From the NCBI RefSeq assembly GCF_013372185.1, contig NZ_CP053830.1, forward strand, positions 1,426,001-1,490,000: DNA of 64,000 nt. The letters run 5' to 3'. Within the stretch, counting starts at the first letter, position 1, and the number at the start of each line of letters is the position of its first letter. Below the pieces are notes generated by a model, which was not told where the DNA came from, did not search any database, and worked only from the letters and a program-made list of their open reading frames with translations. The DNA is from Campylobacter lari subsp. lari. GTDB lineage: Bacteria > Campylobacterota > Campylobacteria > Campylobacterales > Campylobacteraceae. Of the stretch, positions 9,193 through 18,744 are shown one piece after another. The position numbers and the translations under genes were made by a program.

Positions 9193-12100
9193 TGCACTAC
9201 TTTGACTCTTTTACTCTCACTTAAAGCTTTATAAGCATTATCATACATTGCTTCAGCATAAGCTCCGCTCAAAGTATAAACACCCGGAGTAACAGCACTT
9301 AATTTCACAAAAAATTCTCTTGATTCATCAGAATATAAAGGAAAGAAATACATGATTTTATCATCTCTTATATCGACAAAATCATAATAAGAATTTTTTA
9401 CAAAATCAGGAGTTTCATCATCTAAAAGATCATGTACTATCTCCCATCCACTTGGTAAAATTTGAGTTAAAGCTATATTAGAAGTGCCTGGATAATTTTT
9501 ATTTGATATTTTTAATTTCATATAAAAAATTTGAGAACTTTTTATAGTGCTTTCATCTATTTCATTTCCATTTTCATCATAAAAACTTCTTTCTATATAC
9601 ATACGCTGCGCAAAAGGTTTAGCAATACCTTTTTTAATACCCTCTACTCCAAAATGCACAAAAGTATCTTCTTTGGCTTCTATCAAAGCGCTGCCTTGAT
9701 TAAACTCAAATTTAGAAAAACTCGTATTGAGCTTTTTATCCTCACCATTAATTTTTACACTTGCATTGATAGTTTTAGAGCTTTCATCGCTAAAACTATT
9801 TGCCAAAGCATATAAAGCATAACCTGTGCTTTGAGTGCTAAGCCAAGCTTGGCTTTCTAAAGTTTTTTTAATATCATCTAATAATTCATCATTATCTTTG
9901 CCATAAATTATTTTATACGCATTTGCAATAATAGCTTCATCTCTTAGAAAAGATCCATAAGTATGAGTATAATTAGCTTTTTCATCAGGCTTTGTGCTTA
10001 AATTTTTAGCCATATTTAAAGCTACCTCATCAAAACCTGCTAATTTATAAGCTGCACTAAGTTGCCAAAGACTTACATTATTTAGGCTTTGCAAATAAGT
10101 ACTATCTTCATAAATGGCATTCATTATGCTTAAATTGGGTTCTTTGGCTAGAGCTAAAAGATATAAAGAATTTATTCTAATTTCTTTATTTGTTTGAGCT
10201 TTTAAAACATAGCGTTTTTGATAATCAAGCCATGCTTTAAACATTCCCTCACTCACATAATAGCCTCTTTCTTTAGCTAAAATCATAAACATACCCGCAT
10301 AATTACTTCCCCAAGCATCAGAATCTTTAAGTCCTTGCCAATAAGCAAAACCACCATTAGCAGTTTGAAAATTTGCGTATTTACTTAACAATGCATTGAT
10401 ATTGTTAATATTTTTTTGCTCATTTGCCCCTTGATCAAGTTTTTGTAAAAAAAGTTGCGGTAAAACTGCTGAAGTGCTTTGCTCTATACATCCATAAGGA
10501 TAATTTTGCAAGTATTTTAATCTATGATTTATATTTAAAATAGGCTTAGAACTCACACTTAAAAACGCCACTGGGTTAATATAATCTTGTGTGATTTTAA
10601 ATTCCATAGAAGTATTTGCAGGAATTTTAAAAGATTTTCCCTCATAAGTAATGGTATTTAGCGCTTTTATATCAATTTGCGTATTTTGAGTATAACTGTA
10701 GTCTTTTGCATTTAAACTTAGCTCTATTTCTTCTACTCCAAGCTTATTTGAATTTACTCTTGCATTAACATAAATATCTTTGCTTTTTTCATTACCAAAA
10801 TCAATTAAAATTTCATCGTTTTCAAAATTTATGAGTGAATTTTTTGTTTTTAGTTTAAGTTTTGCATTTTTTACATCATCATCTACTTTAAATACTTGCA
10901 CCAAAAGCTTAAACTCATCATCAAGTCTTAAAGCCCTTGGCAAAGTTTCAAGCATTACAGCAGGCGCGCTAACTTGGATATCTTTAAAAGTGCTACCAAA
11001 ACCTGCTAAGTTGTTTGCCACTACCATAACCCTAACCGAACCTAAGTATGATGGCATATTAAATTTTAATTTTGCATAACCATTTTCATCACTTTGTGCT
11101 GGCTCTTGAAACAATACAACAGGCTTAAAGCGTCTTGCTTTTTCATCATTTTTGCTTTTATTTGCCCTACTTTCTAAGAAAACATCACCACCCGTAGTCA
11201 ATACCTTAGAAGCATTAGAAATATTTTTAGCAATGATTTTATCATAGGTATCATATATACTCATGTTAAAGCGTGTTTTTTGGTAAAAATACCCCCAAAT
11301 ATCTGGGGTTTTAAAAGCATTCACATCAAGCAAGCCCTCATCTACAATAGCGACGGTATAAGTATAACTTTGCCTGTTTTTGCTTTGAATTTCTACTTCA
11401 AAATCTTGTTTTGGCATGATTTTATCTGGCACTTTTAAATCAAGTTCAATTTTACTTTGCTCATCTACTACATTCAAAGGCACCACACCAAAAAGTCTTA
11501 AGGCTCTATCGTTAGTGTATTGATTATAATCTTGAAGTAAAATCACACTCACATAAACATTTGGCATATATTCTTTAAGAATAGGAATTTCAACCTTTGT
11601 AATATCTTCATGCGTATCCATTACAAAGCGTTTTAAAACCTTTGCATTATCATTTAAAGTAACAATGGCTTTTGCACCCTTAACACTTTCAAACTCTACA
11701 AAAGCTGTTTCATTTGGTTTGTATTCTTTTTTATTGCTTTTGATCTTTAAAGAACTCACTATATCAGCATTACTTGGCGCACCAAAACTACTAACATAAA
11801 AAAACTCTCCTGTGCTTGTTTTACTTTGTACATCTTCAAGCTCTATAAACATTTCACCATGATATTCTTTTGGATCAAATTCTATTTTAACCGGTTTGTC
11901 CTTACTTAAAATACTTCCTTGAGTAATGATTTGTGTGTTTTTATCTTTTTTGAGTGATTTTAAAAAATCATCATAATTATCATAATCCCACCACCAAGAA
12001 TAATCATTTGCATAAATAGTATATTTAATCTCCCTATTTGCCACCAAATTCTCATCTAAATCACTCACAATAGCTTCAAAATTGATAATAGAACCCGAGC

Positions 12101-14474
12101 TTAAATAGTGATTTTTTAAACGCTTAATACCCACAAAATATTCATGCAATATCACTTGTGAATTTACGAGTGCTTCAACCGATCTTGAACCTTTTTCAAA
12201 AACCCTAACCCTTATACTAGCTTCAAGATTATAGGGGGTATTTTTTAAAAAGTCATTTAAAGTAAATTCTTGTTTTGCAAAGCCATTTTCATCTAGCATA
12301 CCTTTTAAATTATCTTGATATTTTTGTACTAAAACACTAGGATTTGAAAAAATATATTCTGGATATTTTGAATTTTTATATTCTTTTTTATTCACAAATA
12401 AATCAGCTTGATATTGTAAATTACTTGCTGGTGTTCCAAAAAGATATTTTGAGCTAATATTAAAATCTAATTTTTCATTTTCTTTTATACTTTTTGGAGC
12501 TTGCATGGATATTTTTATACGATTTGGCACTATATTTTGCACTAAAATTTCTTTATCAAAAACCACATTTGCAAATTCTACTCTAGCTAAATACACTCCA
12601 CTTAAAGCTTGTTGATCAAGTGAAATTTTTTTATAAAAAGTTCCATTACTTAAAGGATCAAGCTTGATTTTATCCAAAAGCTTTTTATTGCGTGAATCAA
12701 AAAAACTTAAAAATATAGGATGATTAACGACTCCCTTATCATTTCTTGCAACCATAGTTAAATGGATATCATCACCTGGTCTATAAACCCCTCTTTCTGT
12801 GTAAATAAATACTTTATTTTGAGAAGTTAAATCAAAACCATCAACATCAAAACCATCATATAATAAAGGTGAACTTAAGCGTAAAATAGAAGCTTGTTTA
12901 TCTTTTGAAGCAATGATAAATAAAGCTTTTGACTCATCAATATCATCAAAAACAGCCAAACCATTATCATCACTCATTTTAGAAGCTAAAATTTGATTGC
13001 TTTTGCTAATCACATCAACCTTAACCCCACCTAAAGTCTTTTGTGTGGTAAAATCTCTCACATCTACAAAAAGCTTTTTATTTAAATTTTGAGCAATTAA
13101 AGCTATATCTGAAAAAATTAAGTTCTTACTTACTTTTGCTTTTTGGTTAAAAAATCTATATTTTTTCCAACTCTCCATTCCCTCATCAAAAACATAATCA
13201 ACATCTTCTTCTTTAAAATAAAGCTTGACTATAAACACACCACTTAGATCTTTTAAACCATCTAGCACTATCTCATTTTCTTGCCATTGATTTTTAATAT
13301 TTTTTATATCAAAATCTTTTTTTAACACTACTTCACTAGTATAATCACTCTCTGAAAAAATATCACTATCATAATCGCTTAAATTTTTAGCACCTTGAAG
13401 ATTTTTATATCTTAAATATTCACTTAAGTTATTTGAAAATACTTGATAAACCTCCAAATGAACTTTTTTAACATTCATACTCTTAAAAGCTATTTTTTTA
13501 TTTGCTTTGCTAGATAAAAACACTCCTTGATTTGTAAAACTTATAGCAGGCTCATAGTCTTTTAAACTTACTTGAGTTTTGTAATTTTCTTTTGTACTAA
13601 TTCCATCAGCGCTTTTAATCCCTTGAGTAAGTTGAATTTCATAGGTTTTATTTGGGGAAAAATTACCTGTAAGCTTGATTTTATTTCCAAAAGCTAATGC
13701 CTTAAAATCAACTTCTGGAGTAATAAAAATCAATTCTTTTAAATTCTGATCTTGTGAAATATTTTGAGAAAAAAGTAATTCTATGTTTTTATTAACTATA
13801 TTTGCATTTTGAAAAACAAATTCACTCTTTGCAAGCAAAATATACTCTAAATCTATATTGTTTTCTAAGCCTAAAACATTTTTATCAAAAACTACTTTCA
13901 CATTAGTATTAGTATTTTTGATACTCAGTGCTTTAGAATATATACTTGCTATATCACCTTGGATGATGATTTTATCTATTTGAATTTCTTTTTCTTGTGT
14001 AGTAATTTTAATGGCTTTTAATAATTCATCTTTATTAAGAGTATAAAAACTTTGAATATTTAAAAGCAATACACTCTCATCATTAGAAATATTTTGAAAA
14101 TATCCTTTAATATCTAGTTTTTCAAAAGGAGTTTGAACTTTTAATTGCACTTTTTCATTGGCTAAAATATCATTTAAATCTATAAAAATATCATATGTTT
14201 GATTTGCTTTTAAAGCTGTAAAAATATTTAATCTTGTAGGCGCTTCAAGCTCATATTTTACTTTTGTCTTTTGATTATTAACAATAATTTCTCTTTCTTT
14301 TATGACGCCTATTTCTTGATTAATAATATTAGTATTAAACTCTATAAAAATACTTTGTGTGTTTTCATTAAAACCATAAGCTCTTATAACAGAACTTTTA
14401 TCTTCATTTTTAGAGCAAGCAAACAATAAACTTGCAAGTAAAAATGCAAAAAAACAATGTAAAAACCCTTTCAT
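9189..14474 (-). CDS. Alpha-2-macroglobulin family lipoprotein with thioester
   Basis: Periplasmic protease trap. The protein has 1761 residues, in the range of YfhM-type bacterial macroglobulins. The signal peptide ends in the lipobox LFAC (C20), so it should be lipid-anchored. A long run of MG-type beta domains follows; VFIYTERGVYRPGDDIHLTM (about residues 555-574) is the conserved family segment. The thioester motif GCIEQ gives C1329 and Q1332, in YPYGCIEQSTSAVLPQL, followed by the alpha/alpha-toroid thioester domain (AYWQGLKDSDAWGSNYAG). Because the CxEQ is intact, covalent capture of proteases is expected. It is translationally coupled to pbpC. The upstream divergent gap (14475-14574) is AT-rich. 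Confidence 0.95.
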   Translation of the reverse strand: MKGFLHCFFAFLLASLLFACSKNEDKSSVIRAYGFNENTQSIFIEFNTNIINQEIGVIKEREIIVNNQKTKVKYELEAPTRLNIFTALKANQTYDIFIDLNDILANEKVQLKVQTPFEKLDIKGYFQNISNDESVLLLNIQSFYTLNKDELLKAIKITTQEKEIQIDKIIIQGDIASIYSKALSIKNTNTNVKVVFDKNVLGLENNIDLEYILLAKSEFVFQNANIVNKNIELLFSQNISQDQNLKELIFITPEVDFKALAFGNKIKLTGNFSPNKTYEIQLTQGIKSADGISTKENYKTQVSLKDYEPAISFTNQGVFLSSKANKKIAFKSMNVKKVHLEVYQVFSNNLSEYLRYKNLQGAKNLSDYDSDIFSESDYTSEVVLKKDFDIKNIKNQWQENEIVLDGLKDLSGVFIVKLYFKEEDVDYVFDEGMESWKKYRFFNQKAKVSKNLIFSDIALIAQNLNKKLFVDVRDFTTQKTLGGVKVDVISKSNQILASKMSDDNGLAVFDDIDESKALFIIASKDKQASILRLSSPLLYDGFDVDGFDLTSQNKVFIYTERGVYRPGDDIHLTMVARNDKGVVNHPIFLSFFDSRNKKLLDKIKLDPLSNGTFYKKISLDQQALSGVYLARVEFANVVFDKEILVQNIVPNRIKISMQAPKSIKENEKLDFNISSKYLFGTPASNLQYQADLFVNKKEYKNSKYPEYIFSNPSVLVQKYQDNLKGMLDENGFAKQEFTLNDFLKNTPYNLEASIRVRVFEKGSRSVEALVNSQVILHEYFVGIKRLKNHYLSSGSIINFEAIVSDLDENLVANREIKYTIYANDYSWWWDYDNYDDFLKSLKKDKNTQIITQGSILSKDKPVKIEFDPKEYHGEMFIELEDVQSKTSTGEFFYVSSFGAPSNADIVSSLKIKSNKKEYKPNETAFVEFESVKGAKAIVTLNDNAKVLKRFVMDTHEDITKVEIPILKEYMPNVYVSVILLQDYNQYTNDRALRLFGVVPLNVVDEQSKIELDLKVPDKIMPKQDFEVEIQSKNRQSYTYTVAIVDEGLLDVNAFKTPDIWGYFYQKTRFNMSIYDTYDKIIAKNISNASKVLTTGGDVFLESRANKSKNDEKARRFKPVVLFQEPAQSDENGYAKLKFNMPSYLGSVRVMVVANNLAGFGSTFKDIQVSAPAVMLETLPRALRLDDEFKLLVQVFKVDDDVKNAKLKLKTKNSLINFENDEILIDFGNEKSKDIYVNARVNSNKLGVEEIELSLNAKDYSYTQNTQIDIKALNTITYEGKSFKIPANTSMEFKITQDYINPVAFLSVSSKPILNINHRLKYLQNYPYGCIEQSTSAVLPQLFLQKLDQGANEQKNINNINALLSKYANFQTANGGFAYWQGLKDSDAWGSNYAGMFMILAKERGYYVSEGMFKAWLDYQKRYVLKAQTNKEIRINSLYLLALAKEPNLSIMNAIYEDSTYLQSLNNVSLWQLSAAYKLAGFDEVALNMAKNLSTKPDEKANYTHTYGSFLRDEAIIANAYKIIYGKDNDELLDDIKKTLESQAWLSTQSTGYALYALANSFSDESSKTINASVKINGEDKKLNTSFSKFEFNQGSALIEAKEDTFVHFGVEGIKKGIAKPFAQRMYIERSFYDENGNEIDESTIKSSQIFYMKLKISNKNYPGTSNIALTQILPSGWEIVHDLLDDETPDFVKNSYYDFVDIRDDKIMYFFPLYSDESREFFVKLSAVTPGVYTLSGAYAEAMYDNAYKALSESKRVKVVQ

Positions 14475-14541
14475 AAACGCCTCATTTTGGTAAATTTTTT
14501 AAATTATATCTAAATTCACTCTTGCTTCACTCAAAAAATTA

Positions 14542-14547
14542 TATAAT
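14542..14547 (+). promoter_or_regulatory. Putative -10 box for the small secreted paralogue pair
   Basis: TATAAT 28 bases before the ATG at 14575, preceded by an AT-rich stretch and followed by the RBS AAAGGAG at 14563-14569. Campylobacter sigma70 promoters rely on the -10 box with little -35 conservation, which fits. Confidence 0.55.
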
Positions 14548-14574
14548 TCTTGCATAAAAAATAAAGGAGAAAAA

Positions 14575-14937
14575 ATGAAAAAGAAAATCGCTACATTATT
14601 AACAGTCTTAGGTCTTTCAAGTCTTGCTTATGCAGATGGAGTATATGGAGTAATAGTAGATGTAAACGATGGTGCAAAAACCATTTTGATTGACACTACT
14701 TATGGTCAAAAAATGAATATAAAAATTCTACCAAATACTGAAATTGATATGGATGATTGTGGTATTTTTGGTATGGATAAATACGGTACTTTTAGAGATT
14801 TAAAAGTAGGTACTTTTATAGAAGCTGAAGTTTTCCATGGCTATGCTCAAACAACGCCAAACCCACAAGCACCAGAGCAAGTTCAAAATATCACTGCTAA
14901 AGAAATCAAAATCGAATGCAAAAAAAGAGCTTATTAA
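14575..14937 (+). CDS. Small secreted protein, first of a paralogous pair
   Basis: The protein has 120 residues with a clear signal peptide (MKKKIATLLTVLGLSSLAYA, cleavage after about residue 20). The mature part is about 100 residues of short beta-strands: GVIVDVNDGAKTILIDTTYG, IKILPNTEID, CGIFG, LKVGTFIEAEV and ITAKEIKIEC. Two cysteines (in DDCGIFG and IECKK) may form a disulfide. The layout is that of a small OB- or SH3-like barrel, but I cannot name a family with confidence. The next gene encodes a clear paralogue with the same cysteines and motifs. The two are separated by a hairpin. Confidence 0.8.
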   Translation: MKKKIATLLTVLGLSSLAYADGVYGVIVDVNDGAKTILIDTTYGQKMNIKILPNTEIDMDDCGIFGMDKYGTFRDLKVGTFIEAEVFHGYAQTTPNPQAPEQVQNITAKEIKIECKKRAY

Positions 14938-14939
14938 GC

Positions 14940-14967
14940 AAAATAACTCCTAAAAAGGAGTTATTTT
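14940..14967 (+). promoter_or_regulatory. Hairpin containing the ribosome binding site of the next gene
   Basis: Eleven-base perfect arms (14940-14950 and 14957-14967, AAATAACTCC paired with GGAGTTATTT) around the loop TAAAAA. The 3' arm plus loop contain AAAAAGGAG, the only good ribosome binding site for the GTG start at 14969. The structure could act as a terminator for the first gene, as a translational gate on the second, or both. Confidence 0.6.
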
Positions 14968-14968
14968 A

Positions 14969-15283
14969 GTGCGTTTATTTCTTATACTAATTTACCTTAG
15001 CACTTTTGCATTTGCTTATAAGGTTCAAGGCATCCTAAAAAACACTACCACACATACAATAAGTATTCAAACAAGCTTTGATAACAATCTAATTATCACG
15101 ATTTTACCCCAAACACATATTGAAGTTTATAGTTGTGGAATTTTTGGAAGTAATAAAAAACAAGCTAATGTACAAGATTTAAAAAAAGGAAGTCTTGTTA
15201 AAATTAAAGGCAGTAAAAATGGAAATATTATCATCGCTGAAAAAATTATAGTTGAATGCGATGATAAAAGAAGAGCCTTTTAG
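14969..15283 (+). CDS. Small secreted protein, second of a paralogous pair
   Basis: The protein has 104 residues, starting at GTG (14969-14971) eight bases after GGAG. The signal peptide is MRLFLILIYLSTFAFA. The mature part repeats the elements of the preceding gene in order: KVQGILKNTTTHTISIQ, ITILPQTHIEV, SCGIFGS, VQDLKKGSLVKI and IIVECDDK. Both share the spaced cysteines (SCGIFG and VEC) and a basic aromatic tail (RRAF against KRAY). It is probably a tandem duplication that has diverged. The function is unknown. The stop overlaps the stop of the convergent mscS-type gene by 4 bases. Confidence 0.75.
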   Translation: MRLFLILIYLSTFAFAYKVQGILKNTTTHTISIQTSFDNNLIITILPQTHIEVYSCGIFGSNKKQANVQDLKKGSLVKIKGSKNGNIIIAEKIIVECDDKRRAF

Positions 15284-17154
15284 GTTAATAACTCTTCTTT
15301 CGTTTGAGTGTTAATTTTTTCTATATAAAGACTTTGCGACGGGAAAGCAAAGCTTAGTTTATTTTTGTCTACAATTTTCATAATTTCAAGTAAAATGCTT
15401 TGTCTAGCTTCTCTAAAACCTGCTGCATCAACTGCTTTGGTATAGAAATACACCTCTATATCGATAGAACTAGCACCAAAACCACTTACTGCTACATAGG
15501 TATTATTTTTATAACCTTCTAAATCATTAACTGAAACTAAATTTTGTCTATATCTTGCTCTTGATCCGCCAAGTTTTAACGCACTATCATCTACTTGAGC
15601 TATTAATGGACTAGTAGCAAGTAAGTATCTAATATCTTCTACAACCTGCTCTAGTTGATGTGGTTTTGCATCATAAGTTACACCTACATATAATTTTACA
15701 TGGCGTCCTATTTTTCTTTTACTCCAATTTTTGATATTGGTCCCCATGATGGTTGAGTTTGGTAAAAATACTAAAGAATTATCAAAAGTTCTAATGGTCG
15801 TTTTTCTAAGTCCAATTTCTACTATAGTTCCTTCTACCCCAGAAATTTCCACCCAATCACCTTGATTAAAACTATTATCAAAAAGCAAAAGCACAGAAGC
15901 AAAGAAATTTGCAATAATATCCTTAGCTGCCAATGCCACAGCCAAACCACCGATTCCTAAAGATGCGATTAATGCAGAAATATTAAAACCAAGATGAGCT
16001 AAAATAAATAAAGCAGCAATAACAATAATAATAAAATATAAAATTTTAATAACTAAATTTACAACTTCTCTTTTACCACTTTTTTCAGCAAGCTTCGAAA
16101 CAATCACCATACCATAACTATCAAAAATACTAATAATAATCCATGCAGTTAAAATAGCATATACTATATATAATACATTTCCTATTCTTATATCCACTGG
16201 AACAGGATAATAAATAATAGTAAAACAAATTCCTAAAGCATAAACAAATAAAAACCAACCTATGGGATTTTGTAATTTTGAAAGAAAATGAGTTTTAAGA
16301 TCTAAATTAGATGAGTTTTGTCTGAACAATTTCATCAAAATAAAAGATAAAATTTTTGCAAGATAAAATTTTAACGAGTAAAAAAATACTATCACTAAAA
16401 TCGATATAACAATTTTTCCAAGATTTATATTTTCAAACGAAGCTTGCTCGTTAATAAAATTAATGGCATTTTGTAAACCTAATTCATTAAATAAAAAATT
16501 AGTTTCTAACAACTTTGCATTATTTCTTAGATAAAGTAAAATTTCATTATATGATTTTATAGTAGTTTTTAAATTGTCTTCCTTGGTGTCTAAGGCTTTT
16601 ATTTGCTCTACATTAGAAATTTTTTCTTTTTCTAACGAAAAATTAAACCTAGAATCAGCTTTTAAAAGATCAATTGCATCATCAACAACTTTTTTTATTT
16701 TAGAGCTTTGCGCACCTTGTATAAAAATTTTTTCAAGCTCAAATACACAAAAATAAAAATGCTCTGAAGCAACTAATTTTAGTAAATCCATTTTGCTATC
16801 TGCATACTCATAATATCTTCTTTTAGTTTGAGCATGCTCGACTTTTCTCTCTAGAGCATATTTTGTATCCAAAAATGCCTTCACTTCCTTATCATCTATT
16901 TTTTGAGAAATCATTCTTAAAGGAATTTTTGTCAAAATATCTTGTTTTTGTTTTTCTATTTCTCTAATATTGTCTTGATATTCACTTGAATTTAAATCTG
17001 AACTACTATAGCTTTCTAAAACAAAATTTAATTCCACATAATTTTGAACCAAAGCGAAAATACTATTTTTATCTATATTTGTAGCATTATCTTCATTAGC
17101 ATTTGAAAAATTTACAAAAAGGAAAAATAATAAAAATACAATAATTTTTTTCAT
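15280..17154 (-). CDS. MscS-family mechanosensitive channel
   Basis: Tension-gated channel that protects against osmotic downshock. The protein has 624 residues, larger than MscS itself. It has a signal peptide (to about residue 19), a charged helical periplasmic region to about 235, several membrane helices from about 240, and the pore helix LIASLGIGGLAVALAAKDIIAN. The MscS beta domain follows (DNSFNQGDWVEISGVEGTIV, IRTFDNSLVFLPNSTIMG, NWSKRKIGRHVKL), then the C-terminal alpha-beta domain. The extended N-terminus is typical of MscK- or YbdG-like members. The start overlaps the canB stop by 4 bases; the same neighbours occur in C. jejuni. Confidence 0.93.
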   Translation of the reverse strand: MKKIIVFLLFFLFVNFSNANEDNATNIDKNSIFALVQNYVELNFVLESYSSSDLNSSEYQDNIREIEKQKQDILTKIPLRMISQKIDDKEVKAFLDTKYALERKVEHAQTKRRYYEYADSKMDLLKLVASEHFYFCVFELEKIFIQGAQSSKIKKVVDDAIDLLKADSRFNFSLEKEKISNVEQIKALDTKEDNLKTTIKSYNEILLYLRNNAKLLETNFLFNELGLQNAINFINEQASFENINLGKIVISILVIVFFYSLKFYLAKILSFILMKLFRQNSSNLDLKTHFLSKLQNPIGWFLFVYALGICFTIIYYPVPVDIRIGNVLYIVYAILTAWIIISIFDSYGMVIVSKLAEKSGKREVVNLVIKILYFIIIVIAALFILAHLGFNISALIASLGIGGLAVALAAKDIIANFFASVLLLFDNSFNQGDWVEISGVEGTIVEIGLRKTTIRTFDNSLVFLPNSTIMGTNIKNWSKRKIGRHVKLYVGVTYDAKPHQLEQVVEDIRYLLATSPLIAQVDDSALKLGGSRARYRQNLVSVNDLEGYKNNTYVAVSGFGASSIDIEVYFYTKAVDAAGFREARQSILLEIMKIVDKNKLSFAFPSQSLYIEKINTQTKEELLT

Positions 17155-17783
17155 GAACGCCTTTCCTGGATTAATACAAAATTTTCAAAATTAAAATCAT
17201 ACTCGTAAATTTCACCCGTTTCTATGATGTAATACCAAGCATGAAGTTCGATTTCTTTTTTATTTAAAGCTTCTTCTACACCTGGATAAGTTAATAAATT
17301 TTGTAAAGAATTTACCAAATTCATTTTTTCAGTCATCCAAGCACGCATAGCTAAATCACTACCCGCAATTTTTAAAACCTTGTTTTTTATAGGCTCAAGC
17401 AAAGTAAGCCATGTTTTTACATTGGGCATATTTTTTAAATCATTTTCATTTGCATACAAAGCTGCGCAGCCTCCGCAATTACTATGACCACATACTATGA
17501 TATTTTTTATATGCAAAGAATTAAAAGCATATTCAATAGCTGAAGTAGTTGCTAAAAAATCATCCCCTACTCTATATGGCGGGACGATATTGCCTATATT
17601 TCTTACGACAAAAAGTTCCCCTGGGCCTGTATTAGTGATTAAATTGGGTATCACTCTTGAATCAGCACAGCCTATAAAAAGTGTATGAGGATTTTGCTTG
17701 TTTTTTAAACTTTCAAAAAGTTCTGCATGCTCTTTAAAATCTTCTTGCATAAATTTCAAGGCACCCTCAATCAAGTCTTTCAA
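17151..17783 (-). CDS. canB: Beta-carbonic anhydrase
   Basis: Zinc enzyme interconverting CO2 and bicarbonate in the cytoplasm, important for growth of capnophilic campylobacters at low CO2. The protein has 210 residues. The Zn ligands are in IGCADSRV (Cys, with the Asp/Arg pair) and in CGHSNCGGC (His and Cys). The canonical EYAFNSLHIKNIIVCGHSNCGG is intact, so the enzyme should be active. It is the first gene of a two-gene unit with the mscS-type gene. The 160-base gap to the divergent Bax1 gene is AT-rich and must hold both promoters. A second, alpha-class carbonic anhydrase homologue lies at 24348. Confidence 0.96.
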   Translation of the reverse strand: MKDLIEGALKFMQEDFKEHAELFESLKNKQNPHTLFIGCADSRVIPNLITNTGPGELFVVRNIGNIVPPYRVGDDFLATTSAIEYAFNSLHIKNIIVCGHSNCGGCAALYANENDLKNMPNVKTWLTLLEPIKNKVLKIAGSDLAMRAWMTEKMNLVNSLQNLLTYPGVEEALNKKEIELHAWYYIIETGEIYEYDFNFENFVLIQERRS

Positions 17784-17943
17784 AAAAAGTCCTTTTTTGC
17801 ATTTTAATAAAGCATTATACTAAATTATTTTTACTTAAAATAAATCTATAAATTTATTTTTTGTTATATTTTGATACAATTTTAATCTTTTATTTATCTT
17901 TTTTTTTGTAAATTTTGGTTTTAAAAATTATTGGAGGATTTTA

Positions 17944-18645
17944 ATGAGTCTTTATGATAGAGATTATTCTAACTCTAAAACTCAAGAATTTGAAGGTTAT
18001 GCTAGAAGTGATTTAAGCATTTTTATAAAACAAACTTATCAGCTTTTTGCTGCTTCATTATTAGCTGCAACAGCGGGTGCTTACATAGGAATTTTTGCCT
18101 TAGCACATCTTTTTGCACAATCACAGGCAACTTTTTGGATTTTATTTATTGTTGAAATTGGTTTATTGTTTGCATTGCAATGGAAAAAAAGAGAAGCTCC
18201 TTTAAATCTTATATTGCTTTTTGGCTTTACTTTTTGTTCTGGGCTTACTTTAACACCACTTTTATATTCAGTTTTAGCACTTCCTGCTGGAGCTAGTATT
18301 ATAGCTCAAGCTTTTGCCTTAACAACAGTTGCATTTGGGGCACTAAGCATATTTGCTATGAATACAAAAAAAGATTTTACTATGATGGGTAAAATGTTAT
18401 TTGTAGCTTTAATTGTTATCGTAGTAGCTTCTTTGATTAATTTATTTTTCCAAAGCTCACTTTTAAATTTAGCTATATCAGGAATTGGAGCGATATTATT
18501 TTCATTTTACATCCTTTATGATACTCAAAACATCATTAGAGGAAATTATGAAACACCAATCGAAGGTGCGGTTGCACTTTATCTTGATTTTATTAACCTT
18601 TTCATCTCTCTTCTTAATATTTTAAGAAGCTTTAATAGCAGATAA
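17944..18645 (+). CDS. Bax inhibitor-1 / YccA family membrane protein
   Basis: The protein has 233 residues with seven hydrophobic helices after a soluble N-terminal stretch of about 27 residues. The family-typical segments are FTFCSGLTLTPLLY, FGALSIFAM and FILYDTQNIIRG near the C-terminus, the last carrying the conserved aspartate of the Bax1-I (UPF0005) family. Bacterial members are inner-membrane proteins proposed to be pH-sensitive calcium leak channels or FtsH modulators. The ATG has TTGGAGG upstream. It ends in a strong palindrome. The same gene precedes secG in C. jejuni. Confidence 0.92.
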   Translation: MSLYDRDYSNSKTQEFEGYARSDLSIFIKQTYQLFAASLLAATAGAYIGIFALAHLFAQSQATFWILFIVEIGLLFALQWKKREAPLNLILLFGFTFCSGLTLTPLLYSVLALPAGASIIAQAFALTTVAFGALSIFAMNTKKDFTMMGKMLFVALIVIVVASLINLFFQSSLLNLAISGIGAILFSFYILYDTQNIIRGNYETPIEGAVALYLDFINLFISLLNILRSFNSR

Positions 18646-18672
18646 AATTTGCGAGAATATTCTCGCAAATTT
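18645..18672 (+). terminator. Palindromic terminator after the Bax1-family gene
   Basis: A perfect 28-base palindrome with arms AAATTTGCGAGAAT and ATTCTCGCAAATTT, starting at the last base of the stop codon. The T run after it is weak (CTTTATAC). It separates the gene from the secG unit. Confidence 0.7.
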
Positions 18673-18744
18673 CTTTATACTCTTCAACTTTATATCAAGA
18701 ATTATTAGTTAAAATACTTATTTTATTTTCAATAAGGAAAATTC

